Below, in pieces: positions 11,025 through 22,620 of a stretch of 64,000 bases of DNA. Positions within the stretch are counted from its first letter, which is position 1. Every line of letters begins with the position of its first letter. Origin of the DNA: Anthoceros angustus (taxonomy: Eukaryota > Streptophyta > Anthocerotopsida > Anthocerotales > Anthocerotaceae); contig MU008160.1 of assembly GCA_010909165.1 (NCBI GenBank), forward strand, positions 2,196,149 to 2,260,148, in the 5' to 3' direction. Under the pieces are notes generated by a model. That model was not told where the DNA came from and did not search any database. It was given only the letters and a program-made list of their open reading frames with translations. The position numbers and the translations under genes are program-made.

Positions 11025-11784
11025 ATGTTCAGTTCGAGATGAGGCTGATATTCAATCGATGGCTTTCTGCAATTCGGAGGACCGTGGACTTGATAAAGCT
11101 TCCTTGTATGACATGGTGTGTTAGGTGGCTGCTTATTGTGAAACAGCACTTGATAAAGCTTCCTTGTATGACATGGGTGTGTCGTGGGTCATTATTGTGG
11201 AAACAGCAGAGTTGATGAAGGTTGTGAAGCTAACTCGTGGTCGTTGCTCATCGTGTACTGTAGAGGATGGTATTGGGCCGTTGTGACCTTGAGGTAAGTA
11301 TATCTCCGGTATGTAAGGAAGCTCCTTCCATTCCGACGGGGACGATGTGGCCTAGTTGAATGTCGAGGAAGGTCAAGTGGTATCCATAGGTATTAGTGTC
11401 TTAGGGTCCCGCATATCATGTCGAAAGCGAGTGGGGTCGACAAAAGGGAGCTAAGGAATGTCTAAAGGTTGAGAGTCCTGCCTGCATAGAGTCTAGGAGA
11501 CAAATGATTCGTGTTCGTGGAAAAGTATACACGTCATTAGGATCGAGGGCTCGGAGGAAAACGGCCATAGATGGTAGGTTGAGGTAAGGGGCATGGTTGT
11601 TAAAAGACTCAAGGTGAGTACGGAGGATGAAACTCTTATTAAAGCCAAAGGTGCTAAAGTAAGTTGTTGTGTAGTTGGGTTGAAGAGCTTTGTAAGAGGA
11701 AAATCTGGGGCTGCCGAGATTCACCCTCTAGCGGCCACACTTATCCCACTGTCGTTTTGTACGTTGAGTTTCGTCCCATGAGAC
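11025..11784 (+). other. Possible captured gene fragment (unit 1) and unclassified sequence
   Basis: In the + frame a peptide containing LDKASLYDMGV occurs twice in tandem, followed by SWVIIVETAELMKVVKLTRG, and then a GTAAGTATA donor-like site just after a CTTGAG exon end near 11291. The unit-2 copy (40950-41215) is better preserved. The remainder to 11784 has only short ORFs on both strands. I do not recognise the family. Confidence 0.35.
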
Positions 11785-13024
11785 TTGTGTGAACGGTCAA
11801 ATCTTGGGAGATCAATCACTACCTACATCTACACACTACCTCAGCCTCCTCAACAAGCAAGGCACCCACTAATCTCCCCCTTACAGCAGCTGCACCACCT
11901 ACACTGCTCCGAAAATTCACCAATTCTCGACCTACAACGACACAACACAATTGCAGGTCATGCCTTAGCAGCAAGGAGTCTGCCACGGGCGCCCAGGGAC
12001 CCCCTGACCGACACCGCGATTTTGTCCCTACACCTAAGACCGACTTCTCCACACAAGGAGCGCCCTCTTACTACAGATTTGGGATTCGTCCCGTAGGCTC
12101 TGCCTTTGGCCTTCCACTTTTCCTACACTCTAATCTTCTTCACAACCTTCTCAATACGCTCTCCTCTTCTCTACTCATCTAATCTTTTTCCTTCCGCGAT
12201 CTCTTACCCTAACACCGCTTTGCTGGCTCATTAATTCCAACTTACATACGACGCCTGGGGTCCGTCCAGTGCGAGTTCTTCCTTGGGCCGGTTGCTATGC
12301 GGTTTGTACCAGACAGAACCTCCATGGAGTCTTTCCCCAATCTACCCTCAAGCCAAAAGTTCCTTGAGCATCGCCACACTCAAAGCAAAACAATTCACAA
12401 CCCTTCACAAGGAAGCGCGAGGCGAGAGCAAGCCCTTCGCCCTCGGCGTCACGTTCTCCTCTACCAGACGTGTTGGCTTGCAGCCGCACGAAATTCGTGC
12501 ACAAAGCGAAGGACTCGGAGGATGGGAGGCGCAAGACACGATAATTTTACTTCACAACCTCCCTCCTTTTATAGGAGGACCTCACATGTAGAGGATCAAC
12601 CCGCCGTCATGGATGCAGAAGCAAGGAGCTCACTTGCTCTACAAGTGAGAGGAAGAGGAACAGCTGAGGATGAGTCAGTGGCTACGAGAGCCAGGGCTAT
12701 TTTATTGGAGGAGGAAGCTCCAGGTAGGCATAAAGATAAGAAGAGGGATTCATAAAGAGTCCCTAAATTAGCTTGAAGACATGAGACAAGATGCCCCTTG
12801 GGGGGCGACTTTCTTTAGAGGGGAAACAAGCATAAATGCTTGTCAACCTAGTAGGGGTGTGTTGACTAGCTAGATAGGGCTGGCAGAGCCATTAAGGCTC
12901 ACGTAGGTGAAGTTTACTAGAATAGAATTTTACCAAAGATGCTTCAATGTCAAATTAAAGTCCCGATGAGGATACACTAAAATAAGGAGTGAGGCGGCAT
13001 AAGGAAGGCGTGCTAGGGGAGGTG
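11785..13024 (-). mobile_element. Gypsy LTR, subfamily C1, with leader (-)
   Basis: One of six related blocks in the window. On the minus strand it has a TATA box (CCTATAAAAGGAGGG, + positions about 12562-12576), a transcribed stretch, and a TGGGCGCC-type primer-binding-like sequence near 11986-11996, followed by leader down to 11785. The U3-like part 12595-13024 lies in the opposite orientation to that in subfamily C2. Boundaries are inferred from copies, not from a clean TG...CA pair. Confidence 0.6.
12595..13024 (+). repeat. 430-bp segment of LTR C, orientation 1
   Basis: This block runs from cctcacatgtagaggatcaacc to gaggtgtgattttt. On the + strand it encodes a peptide with ARSSLALQVRGRG and ATRARAILLEEEA. 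The same block occurs as its reverse complement at about 27102-27550 and 51671-52105, while the flanking TATA region and coiled-coil sequence keep their orientation. Confidence 0.75.
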
Positions 13025-13977
13025 TGATTTTTGCTCCACTCCTGCAAGATCAACCACCTCTTCTCCCTGCAAGGGCCGAGATACTCGCCTCCCTGCTGTC
13101 AAATCCATGCTAGCAGCCCTTGCATTCGCTGCTTCCTTCTACCATAGTAGGAGCTTCTCCTACCACGGTAGGAACTCCTCCTACCACGGTAGGAGTTCCT
13201 ACCGGGCTGTTTCTTCTTCAATACCCCTCCCCAGGTGGTTCTTTCCTCCTATGAAGCTTCTCCTTCACTCGCCTCCTCCGTGCAAATTCCTTCACCCATG
13301 TTGCTTGGGACATTCTCCAAGTCTAAGGCTTCTGGTTGGACTTGCATAAGGGCCTTCCTATCATCATCATGAGGTCCCAACATCCTTCTCTCGACAAGAA
13401 TTTAGTTCCTTGAGTATCTTGTTGTGAAGATGAGCTGCTAGTCGTTGTTGTGCCATCTCCAATTCTTCATAATCCTCAAGCCACACTCCATGCTCACACT
13501 TACTCTTGTAAGCATTTCGCTCCAAGGTCAACTTTCCCACCACGGCGTGAAGAGCTACATTCTCCATCTTGTCCATCGCTGGTGGATTAACTTCTCTTGT
13601 AGTATAATCAGCCCAAAATCTCTCCCTCACCACCAACATAGGTCGTACAATCGCCTCATGATGGTCCTTCTCACTTCCATCTCCTTCTCCAACTCCGCTA
13701 TCCTCCTAGGGAGTTGTGCATTCTCTCTTGCTCTTGGACTTCTCGTTCCATCTCCATTCTACGGACAAAATGCATCCGTTCTTCCAGCTCTTCCTCCTTT
13801 AGTTCCAACCTCCGATTTCCCAACTCCTTTTCCATGTCACGGATTTCCACTTGTGGCCATGACTTGCTCATGGGCGTCCATTTGCCTTTGTGCTGCCTTC
13901 ATTTGCTACAAGGACTTGTTTTATTTCGTTCTCTCCTCCATCAGCAGCATTTGTTTGTCTTCGCCTCTTCTCCCATG
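13025..13977 (-). pseudogene. Coiled-coil gag-like ORF fragment, subfamily C1
   Basis: Minus-strand reading gives pieces of a long Glu/Lys/Arg/Gln-rich protein, including LELKEEELEERMHFV, NAQLPRRIAELEKEM and DYEELEMAQQRLAAHLHNK, all strongly heptad-like and so probably coiled coil. Its C-terminal side runs into the palindrome array at 13138-13206, which encodes SYHGR- or PTMVGG-like repeats depending on frame. No catalytic domain is present. It may be the gag-type protein of the LTR C family or of a non-autonomous partner; I do not recognise the family. Confidence 0.55.
13138..13206. repeat. Array of TCCTACCRYGGTAGGA palindromes (3.5 units)
   Basis: Units CTACCATAGTAGG, CCTACCACGGTAGG (twice) and a half-site CCTACCGGG, spaced 5 bases apart. 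It sits at the C-terminal coding side of the coiled-coil family. Confidence 0.85.
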
Positions 13978-15205
13978 AGCCTTGTGTGAACTCCGAATCC
14001 TAGGAGATCAATCATCGCCACATCTACACATTACCTCAGCCTCCTCAACAAGCAAGGCGCCTGGGCCTCTCCCTTACAGCAGCTGCACCACCTACACCGC
14101 CCGTAAATTCACCAATTCTTGACCTACAATGACACAACACAATTGTGTTATGCCTTAGCAACAAGGAGTTCCACGGGCGCCTGTGGACCCCCGACCCACA
14201 CCGCGATTTTGTCCCTACTCCTAAGACCGACTTCTCCACATTGTGAGCCTCTCACTAGATTTGGGATTCGTCCGTAGGCTCGCCTTTGGCCTTCCACTTT
14301 TCCTACACTCTAATCCTCTTCTCAACCTTCTCAATCAACAATGCTCTCTTCTTCTACTCATCTAACCTTCTTCCTTCCGCGATCTCTTACCCTAACACCG
14401 CTTGCTGGCTCATTAACCTAACCGCCTGCACGATGACGCCTGGGGTCCGTCCGAAAACGAGTTCTTCCTGGGGCGTGTGTAGACGAGAACCTCCATGGAG
14501 TCTTTCCCCAATCTACCCTCAAGCCAAAAGTTCCTTGAGCATCGCCACACACTCAAAGCAAACACCACCACAAAGAACCCTTCACAAGGGAAGCAATGGC
14601 AGAGAGCAAGCCCTTCAAAGACTGACTGGCCACGTTCTCCTCTCTACGGACACGTGTTGGCTTGCAGCCGCACGAAATTGCAAGTGCACAAAGCGAAGGA
14701 CTCGTGAGGATGGGAGCGCAAGACACGATAATTTTACTTCACAACCTCCCTCCTTTTATAGGAGGACCTCACATGTAGAGGATCAACCCGCCATCATGGA
14801 TGCAAGAGCAAGGAGCTCACTTGCTCCACAAGTGAGAGGAAGAGGAGCAGCAAGATGAGCCAAAGGCTAAGAGAGCCAGGCTATTTTATTGGAGGAGGAA
14901 GCCCAGGGTGCGGATAAGGAGGGGATTCATAAAGAGTCCCTAGATTTAGCTTGAAGACATGGGACAAGATGCCACTTGGAGACGACTTTCTTTAGAGGGG
15001 AAACAAGCATAAATGCTTGTGAACCTAGTAGGAGTGTGTTGACTAGCTAGATAGGAATTTTGACAGAGCCATTAAGGCTCACGTGAAGTTTACTAGAATA
15101 GAATTTTACCAAAGATGCTTCAATGTCGAAATTAAAGTCGGCGATGAGGATACACTAAAATAAGGAGTGAGGCGGCATAAGGAAGGCGTGCTAGGGGAGG
15201 TGTGA
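13978..15205 (-). mobile_element. Gypsy LTR C1 with leader (-), second copy in unit 1
   Basis: Same content and order as 11785-13024: leader, a degraded primer-binding-like region near 14180, R/U5, the minus-strand TATA at about 14752-14762 and the 430-bp segment (14773-15205) in orientation 1. It splits the coiled-coil array, consistent with tandem duplication of an LTR plus coiled-coil block. Unit 2 has only one such copy. Confidence 0.6.
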
Positions 15206-15725
15206 TTTTTGCTCCACCTGCAAGATCAACCACCTCTTCTCCTTTCTGCAAGGGCCGAGATACTCGCCTCCCCGTCAAATCCATGCTAGCAGCCCTTGCA
15301 GACTGCTCTTCTACCATAGTAGGAGCTTCTCCTACCACGGTAGGAACTCCTCCTACCACGGTAGGAGTTCCTACCGGGCTGTTTCTTCTTCAATACCCCT
15401 CCACGAGGTGAAGTTTACTAGAATAGAATTTTACCAAAGATGCTTCAATGTCGAAATTAAAGTCCCGATGAGGATACACTAAAATAAGGAGTGAGGCGCA
15501 TAAGGAAGGCGTGCTAGGGGAGGTGTGATTTTTGCTCCACCCTGCAAGATCAACCACCTCTTCTCCTTTCTGCAAGGGCCGAGATACTCGCCTCCCCGTC
15601 AAATCCATGCTAGCAGCCCTTGCAGACTGCTCTTCTACCATAGTAGGAGCTTCTCCTACCACGGTAGGAACTCCTCCTACCACGGTAGGAGTTCCTACCG
15701 GGCTGTTTCTTCTTCAATACCCCTC
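15083..15725. repeat. About 320-bp tandem duplication
   Basis: The sequence gaagtttactagaatagaattttacc ... tcctaccgggctgtttcttcttcaatacccc is present twice, starting near 15085 and near 15408. The duplication includes the end of LTR C and one palindrome array, so arrays occur at 15310-15378 and 15634-15702. Confidence 0.85.
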
Positions 15726-16550
15726 CACGAGGTGGTTCTTTCCTCCTATGAAGCTTCTCCGCTTCACTCGCCTCCTCCTCGAAATTCCTTCACCCATGTT
15801 GCTTGGGACATTCTCCAAGTCTAAGGCTTCTGGTTGGACTTGCATAAGGGCCTTCCTATCATCATCATGAGGTCCCAACATCCTTCTCTCAGCAAGCCGC
15901 AAGAATTGTTAGTTCCTTGAGTATCTTGTTGAAGATGAGCTGCTAGTCGTTGTTGTGCCATCTCCAATTCTTCATAATCCTCAAGCCACACTCCATGCTC
16001 ACACTTACTCTTGTAAGCATTTCGCCCAAGGTCAACTTTCCCACCCCGACGTGAAGAGCTACATTCTCCATCTTGTCCATCGCTGGTGGATTAACTTCTC
16101 TTGTAGAGTATAATCAGCCCAAAATCTCTCCCTCACCACCAACATATAGGTCGTACAATCGCCTCATGATGGTCCTTCTCCGCTGCCATCTCCTTCTCCA
16201 ACTCCGCTATCCTCCTAGGGAGTTGTGCATTCTCTTACTCGGACTTCTCGTTCCATCTCCATTCTAGGACAAAATGCATCCGTTCTTCCAGCTCTTCCTC
16301 CTTTAGTTCCAACCTCCCGGATTTCCAACTCCTTTTCCATGTCACGGATTTTCACCTTGTGTGGCCATGACTTGCTCATGGGCGTCCATTTGCCTTTGTG
16401 CTGCCTTCATTTGCTACAAGGACTTGTTTTATTTCGTTCTCTCCTCCATCAAGCATTTGTTTGTCTTCTGCCTCTTCTCCTTTCCCGCAAGGGCCGAGAT
16501 ACCGCCTCCCCGCCGCCAAATCCATGCTAGCAGCCCTTGCACTACCGCCT

Positions 16551-16619
16551 CTTCTACCATAGTAGGAGCTTCTCTACCACGGTAGGAACTCCTCCTACCA
16601 CGGTAGGAGTTCCTACCGG
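16551..16619. repeat. Palindrome array between coiled-coil units
   Basis: CTACCATAGTAGG, CTACCACGGTAGG and CCTACCACGGTAGG followed by the half-site CCTACCGGG; one leading base is lost from the second unit compared with 13138-13206. Confidence 0.85.
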
Positions 16620-19600
16620 GCTGTTTCTTCTTCAATACCCCTCCACGAGGTGGTTCTTTCCTCCTATGAAGCTTCTCCGCCCACTCGCCTCCTCCGTGCA
16701 AATTCCTTCACCATGTTGCTTGGGACATTCTCCAAGTCTAAGGCTTCTGGTTGGACTTGCATAAGGGCCTTCCTATCATCATCATGAGGTCCCAACATCC
16801 TTCTCTCAGCAAGCCGCAAGAATTGTTAGTTCCCTTGAGTATCTTGTGTTGAAGATGAGCTGCTAGTCGTTGTTGTGCCATCTCAATTCTTCATAATCCT
16901 CAAGCCACACCCATGCTCACACTTACTCTTGTAAGCATTTCGCCCAAGGTCAACTTTCCCACCCCGACGTGAAGAGCTACATTCTCCATCTTGTCCATCC
17001 GCCGCTGGTGGATTAACTTCTCTTGTAGAGTATAATCAGCCCAAAATCTCTGCTCCCTCACCACCAACATAGGTCGTACAATCGCCTCATGATGGTCCTT
17101 CTCCGCCATCTCCTTCTCCAACTCCGCTATCCTCCTAGGGAGTTGTGCATTCTCTTGCTTTGGACTTCTCGTTCCATCTCCATTCTACGGACAAAATGCA
17201 TCCGTTCTTCCAGCTCTTCCTCCTTTAGTTCCAACCTCCGATTTCCCAACTCCTTTTCCATGTCACGGATTTTCACTTTGTGTGGCCATGACTTGCTCAT
17301 GGGCGTCCATTTGCCTTTGTGCTGCCTTCATTTGCTACAAGGACTTGTTTTATTTCGTTCTCTCCTCCATCAGCAGCATTTGTTTGTCTTCTGCCTCTTC
17401 TCCCATGTGTTCACCATGTGGGCAAGTTGTTTCACCTTCTCCTCCTGCCAATTTCTTGGTAAGAGCCTTGTTCTCCCGATATAATTGTTCACCTCGTTGC
17501 CTTGATTCAAGACTCTTTTCCAAGTGCTTCACCCGAGCTTCCATCCTCATGGTATCCTCCTGCAGCTGGGTCTCCGCCGCCTACCCGTAATTTCCCTTGC
17601 TTGATAGGTTCTTGTCTTCTCCGCCTCCGTCTTCAAGAATTCGACCCTCCTCTTGGCCGCTCCTATGTCTACCTTGCTGAATATTTTCCTATGCGTAGCA
17701 TCTCCTCCAACATATCCAAGTCACCTCCCTTGCTCCTAGGAGACTCAAGGCCTTTGCCTTGCTCATGGGATCTTACATCCTTTCTCATGAATGAGCTCCC
17801 GCCATCACTTGGTGGGGCGACCTCCCACCGTAACTCCATCCGCCGCCCACCTACCGGGCTGTTTCTTCTTCAATACCCCTCCCCAGGTGGTTCTTTCCTC
17901 CTATGAAGCTTCTCCCGCTCACTCGCCTCCTCCGTGCAAATTCCTTCACCATGTTGCTTGGGACATTCTCCAAGTCTAAGGCTTCTGGTTGGACTTGCAT
18001 AGGGCCTTCCTATCATCATCATGAGGTCCCAACATCCTTCTCTCGAAGCCGCAAGAATTCGTTAGTTCCCTTGAGTATCTTGTTGTGAAGATGAGCTAGT
18101 CGTTGTTGTGCCATCTCCAATTCTTCATAATCCTCAAGCCACACTCCATGCTCACACTTACTCTTGTAAGCATTTCGCCCAAGGTCAACTTTCCCACCCC
18201 GACGTGAAGAGCTACATTCTCCATCTTGTCCATCCGCCGCTGGTGGATTAACTTCTCTTGTAGAGTATAATCAGCCCAAAATCTCGCTCCCTCACCACCA
18301 ACATAGGTCGCATAATCGCCTCATGATGGTCCTTCTCACTGCCATCTCCTTCTCCAACTCCGCTATCCTCCTAGGGAGTTGTGCATTCTCTACTCGGACT
18401 TCGCTCCATCTCCATTCTAGGACAAAATGCATCCGTTCTTCCAGCTCTTCCTCCTTTAGTTCCAACCTCCGATTTCCCAACTCCTTTTCCATGTCACGGA
18501 TTTTCACTGCTTGTGTGGCCATGACTTGCTCATGGGCGTCCATTTGCCTTTGTGCTGCCTTCATTTGCTACAAGGACTTGTTTTATTTCGCCTCTCCTCC
18601 ATCAGCAGCATTTGTTTGTCTTCGCCTCTTCTCCCATGTGTTCACCATGTGGGCAAGTTGTTTCACCTTCTCCTCCTGCCAATTTCTTGGTAAGAGCCTT
18701 GTTCTCCCGATATAATTGTTCACCTCGTTGCCTTGATTCAAGACTCTTTTCCAAGTGCTTCACGAGCTTCCATCCTCATGGTATCCTCCTGCATGGGTCT
18801 CCGCCTACCGTAATTTCCCTTGCTTGATAGGTTCTTGTCTTCTCCGCCTCCGTCTTCAAGAATTCGACCCTCCTCTTGGCCGCTCCTATGTCTACCTTGC
18901 TGAATATTTTCCCTATGCGTAGCATCTCCTCCAACATATCCAAGTCACCTCCCGAGGTGGTTCTTTCCTCCTATGAAGCTTCTCCGCCCACTCGCCTCCC
19001 TCCGTGCAAATTCCTTCACCATGTTGCTTGGGACATTCTCCAAGTCTAAGGCTTCTGGTTGGACTTGCATAAGGGCCTTCCTATCATCATCATGAGGTCC
19101 CAACATCCTTTCTCTCAAGAAGCCGCAAGAATTGCTTAGTTCCTTGAGTATCTTGTTGTGAAGATGAGCTGCTAGTCGTTGTTGTGCCATCTCCACCCTT
19201 CATAATCCTCAAGCCACACCCATGCTCACACTTACTCTTGTAAGCATTTCGCCCAAGGTCAACTTTCCCACCCCGACGTGAAGAGCTACATTCTCCATCT
19301 TGTCCATCCGCCGCTGTGGATTAACTTCTCTTGTAGAGTATAATCAGCCCAAAATCTCTGCTCCTCACCACCAACATAGGTCGTACAATCGCCTCATGAT
19401 GGTCCTTCTCCGCTGCCATCTCCTTCTCCAACTCCGCTATCCTCCTAGGGAGTTGTGCATTCTCTAAATGACTTCTGCTCCATCTCCATTCTAGGACAAA
19501 ATGCATCCGTTCTTCCAGCTCTTCCTCCTTTAGTTCCAACCTCCAGGATTTCCAACTCCTTTTCCATGTCACGGATTTTCACTGCTTGTGGCCATGACTT

Positions 19601-20213
19601 GCTCATGGGCGTCCATTTGCCTTTGTGCTGCCTTCATTTGCTACAAGGACTTGTTTTATTTCGTTCTCTCCTCCATCAGCAGCATTTGTTTGTCTTCTGC
19701 CTCTTCTCCCATGTGTTCACCATGTGGGCAAGTTGTTTCACCTTCTCCTCCTGCCAATTTCTTGGTAAGAGCCTTGTTCTCCGATATAATTGTTCACCTC
19801 TCGTTGCCTTGATTCAAGACTCTTTTCCAAGTGCTTCAGAGCTTCCATCCTCATGGTATCCTCCTGCAGCTGGGTCTCCGCCTACCGTAATTTCCCTTGC
19901 TTGATAGGTTCTTGTCTTCTCCGCCTCCGTCTTCAAGAATTCGACCCTCCTCTTGGCCTCCTATGTCTACCTTGCTGAATATTTTCCCTATGCGTAGCAT
20001 CTCCTCCAACATATCCAAGTCACCTCCCTTGCTCCTAGGAGACTCAAGGCCTTTGCCTTGCTCATGGGATCTTACATCCCTTACTTCCCTAAGCATGAGC
20101 TCCCGCCATCACTTGGTGGGGCGACCTCCCACCGTCCATCCGCCGCCCACCTACCGGGGCGGTTGCCTTTTATCTCCCGCTTGGGAGCTTCCAAACCATG
20201 ACTTCCCTTTTCT

Positions 20214-20290
20214 CTTACCGTGGTAGGAGTCTCTCCTACCACCGTAGGTCTGCCTCCTACCATGGTGGGACTAGCTCCTACCACCGTAGG
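20214..20290. repeat. Palindrome array at the N-terminal side of the coiled-coil ORF
   Basis: Units with TACCGTGGTAGG, CCTACCACCGTAGG, CCTACCATGGTGGG and CCTACCACCGTAGG. On the minus strand they encode PTVVG / PTMVG repeats. The matching array in unit 2 is 45818-45894. Confidence 0.85.
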
Positions 20291-20339
20291 TCTTGTCATG
20301 AGAGGGTGATATGGGTCCCATACCACGTGGGAACACCCC

Positions 20340-20651
20340 TATGCAGCTTCTGAGTTTGTTAAGATGGATATGACTATGCATAAAAGATATAGGTGATTGA
20401 ACTTACTATAAGTATATAGAAGTGGGTAAATGGGAAACATATACCCCATAGTGAGTAGGAAACGTGAGTGACACTTTTAGGGTTTAAAAGGGGTGAGACC
20501 AGCTAGCTATAGCAAGTTCAGCTGACTCTTTGACTGTTGTCTTTGTGTTGTTTACTCAAGTTGCTCTTCATTTGTGTTTTAAAGCCTCGCTTAGGTGGTC
20601 TTAGTTTTGCACCAACACTTGCTTTCTTGACACTTCTGACCCTCTTGAAGG
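20340..20651 (+). mobile_element. Copia-A LTR (5' truncated) and leader, unit 1
   Basis: Copia-A LTR starting within its first 15 bases (atgcagcttctgagtttgtt), joined to the coiled-coil N-terminal region. It leads into the gag ATG at 20652. The same truncation and junction are found at 45944 in unit 2. Confidence 0.8.
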
Positions 20652-22620
20652 ATGGCTAGCTTCCAATCTCAACAACAACAATTTGATCGTGGCTTTGGAG
20701 TCAAGAATAAAGACTTTGACTTTTGAGATTCTCGTGAGCAGACTCTTACATGAAGAGACAAAAAGAAGAGAAAAGGGAAGATATGAGGAATCAGCTTTTG
20801 TGGCCAAAAGCCTAAGAAGAACACTCAAGTTCCATCAAGCTAGGGAAGGTCCTTCTCAATCAGGAGGATATAGAAGGTCCAACATAACTTGCAACCATGG
20901 CAAGGTTGGACACAGAGGAACTGTTTCAAGAAGCAAAGGGACGAGAAAGCAAGACCTCAAAGCAATGCTGAAGACTTTGATGAGGCCTTTGTGAGTACAC
21001 ATCACCACTCAAATGAAGCGACAGGTGGTATATCGATTCGGAGCTTGAGCATATGACCAATAGGCGTGAATGGTTTCACTCTTTCAAACCCACTCCTGCA
21101 ACTAACATTTACTTGGGTGATAATTCAGCTCAAAAATGTGAGGGAGAAGGAGTTGTATTTCTAACCATGACCACTCCTAAAGGGCCTATTCTTGGGATGT
21201 TAAAGAAGGTCCTCTATGTGCCAGGCTGAGCAAAACCTCTTCTCCGTTAGCGGCTACCTCTCAAGGGTTGAGAGTGAGATTTGAGGAAGCTGGAGTGACC
21301 TTCACGAATGCAAAAGAAGAAGTGAGAGCACAAGGAGTGAAGGTTGGAAAGATGTATTGTTTAAGTGGGAGTACTTGGTGCCAAGCTCAAGAATGGAGGC
21401 AAATGTGGTACAAGAGCACAACAACAAGCTACTATTGTGGCACCAAAGATTGGGACATCTTGGAGTTCAAAACATCAAGCTCATGGAAAAGAAAAAGATG
21501 GTAAGAGGACTTGAGCTTGGAGAGGAGGAAGATATAGGTATTTGTAGAGGTTGCATGATGGGAAAGCAACATCGATTTCCATTTCCAAAGGGAGGAAGTA
21601 GAGCTAACCATGTGCTAGATTTGATTCACTCGTATATTGTGGCCCCATGAAGACCACATCTCTAGGAGGGGCCAAGTATTTCCTCACTTTCACAGATGAC
21701 AAGTCAAGGTATACCAAGGTTTACTTCCTCAAATCCAAGGATGCTGTTTATCCAAGTTCAAGGAGTATAAAGCACTTGTGGAGAATCAAATTGGTAGAAA
21801 GATAAAAGTTTTAAGGAGTGACAATGGAGGTGAGTATATGTCCAAGGATTTTGAAACTTTTGCAAGGAGCAGGAATCATGCAACAATTTCCCCTTACACT
21901 CCTCAGCAAAATGGAGTTGCGGAAAGGAAAAATAGAACTTTGGTAGAATGTGCTAGGAGCATGCTTCATCATCAACAATTGGGCTATGAGTTTTGGGGAA
22001 GCCATTGCAAGCTGTCTACCTAACTAATAGAAGTGCAAGTGCATCACTAGAGGATATGACACGGAGGAATGCTGGTTAGGGAGGAAGCCTTCTATTGCTC
22101 ACTTGCATGTGTTTGGGTGTAGAGCCTTTGCACATAAACCCAAAGAAGTCGAGCAAGCTCAAGGGAAGGCATTGGAGTGCATTTTGTGGGCTATGATATT
22201 GATAGAAAGGCCTATAGATTGTATGACAAGGCATCTAGGCGCATCATCATAAGTAGAGATGTGGTTTTGATGAGGCGGAGACTATAGATAGCAGAAATTT
22301 CCTATTGTTGATGCTCATGAGGTTGTGATACCTCAAGAACCAATTGGAAAAGATGTCATTCGATTGATGGGAATGAAATGATCCCTAGCGAGGAAACAAT
22401 GAGGAAGAACCCTTGAGAGAAGAAATTCTTCCTCCGAGGAGATATCCAACAAGGAGCGTCCACCAAGAGATTGGAGAGAAGGACCAGAGTTTGCATCCAT
22501 TGCTATGGAATATAGGAGGAACCAAGAACGATAGCTGAAGCACTACAAGGAAAGATGATAAGAAAAGGAAAGAAGCTAGGTAGTATGTATGGACTTCGTA
22601 GGTAGTATGTAAGTGAGAGG
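20652..22620 (+). pseudogene. Copia-A gag-protease-integrase (5' half of polyprotein), unit 1
   Basis: Starts ATGGCTAGCTTCCAATC (MASFQSQQQQFD). Gag is short. A degraded CCHC knuckle follows near 20890 (expected CNHCGKVGH). The protease site is near 21040, where the expected DSGA is broken. The GAG-pre-integrase zinc site reads LLLWHQRLGHLGVQ...CRGCMMGKQHR. The integrase core has RSDNGGEYMS and TPQQNGVAERKNRTLVE, and then GYDIDRKAYRLYD. It ends with IAEALQGK near 22550 plus a little RT before meeting gypsy sequence. Frameshifts occur at many points where the unit-2 copy is intact, and the reverse. Ty1/copia order is clear. Confidence 0.9.

Larger units (their letters stand above)
15205..20330 (-). 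pseudogene. Tandem array of coiled-coil gag-like coding units, subfamily C1
   Basis: Four or more partial units of about 0.9-1.2 kb, recognised by the shared marker cttgggacattctccaag at about 15801, 16720, 17958 and 19027. Read from 20326 on the minus strand, the most N-terminal part contains TRPTVVGASPTMVGG repeats. Next come KGLES, DLDMLEEMLRIGKIFSKVDI, then RMEARVKHLEKSLESR and the heptad-rich AAQRQMDAHEQVMATQAVKI and DMEKELG, and finally NAQLPRRIAELEKEM. Frameshifts interrupt every unit. No enzymatic motif is seen. The upstream end is replaced by a copia-A LTR at 20340. Function unknown; a structural gag-like role is inference. Confidence 0.55.

Noticed and set aside
13107-13349. Plus-strand ORFs with YHGRNSSYHGRSSYR repeats
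   Set aside because: They are the reverse frame of the palindrome array and coiled-coil coding DNA; the minus strand carries the long heptad-rich frame.
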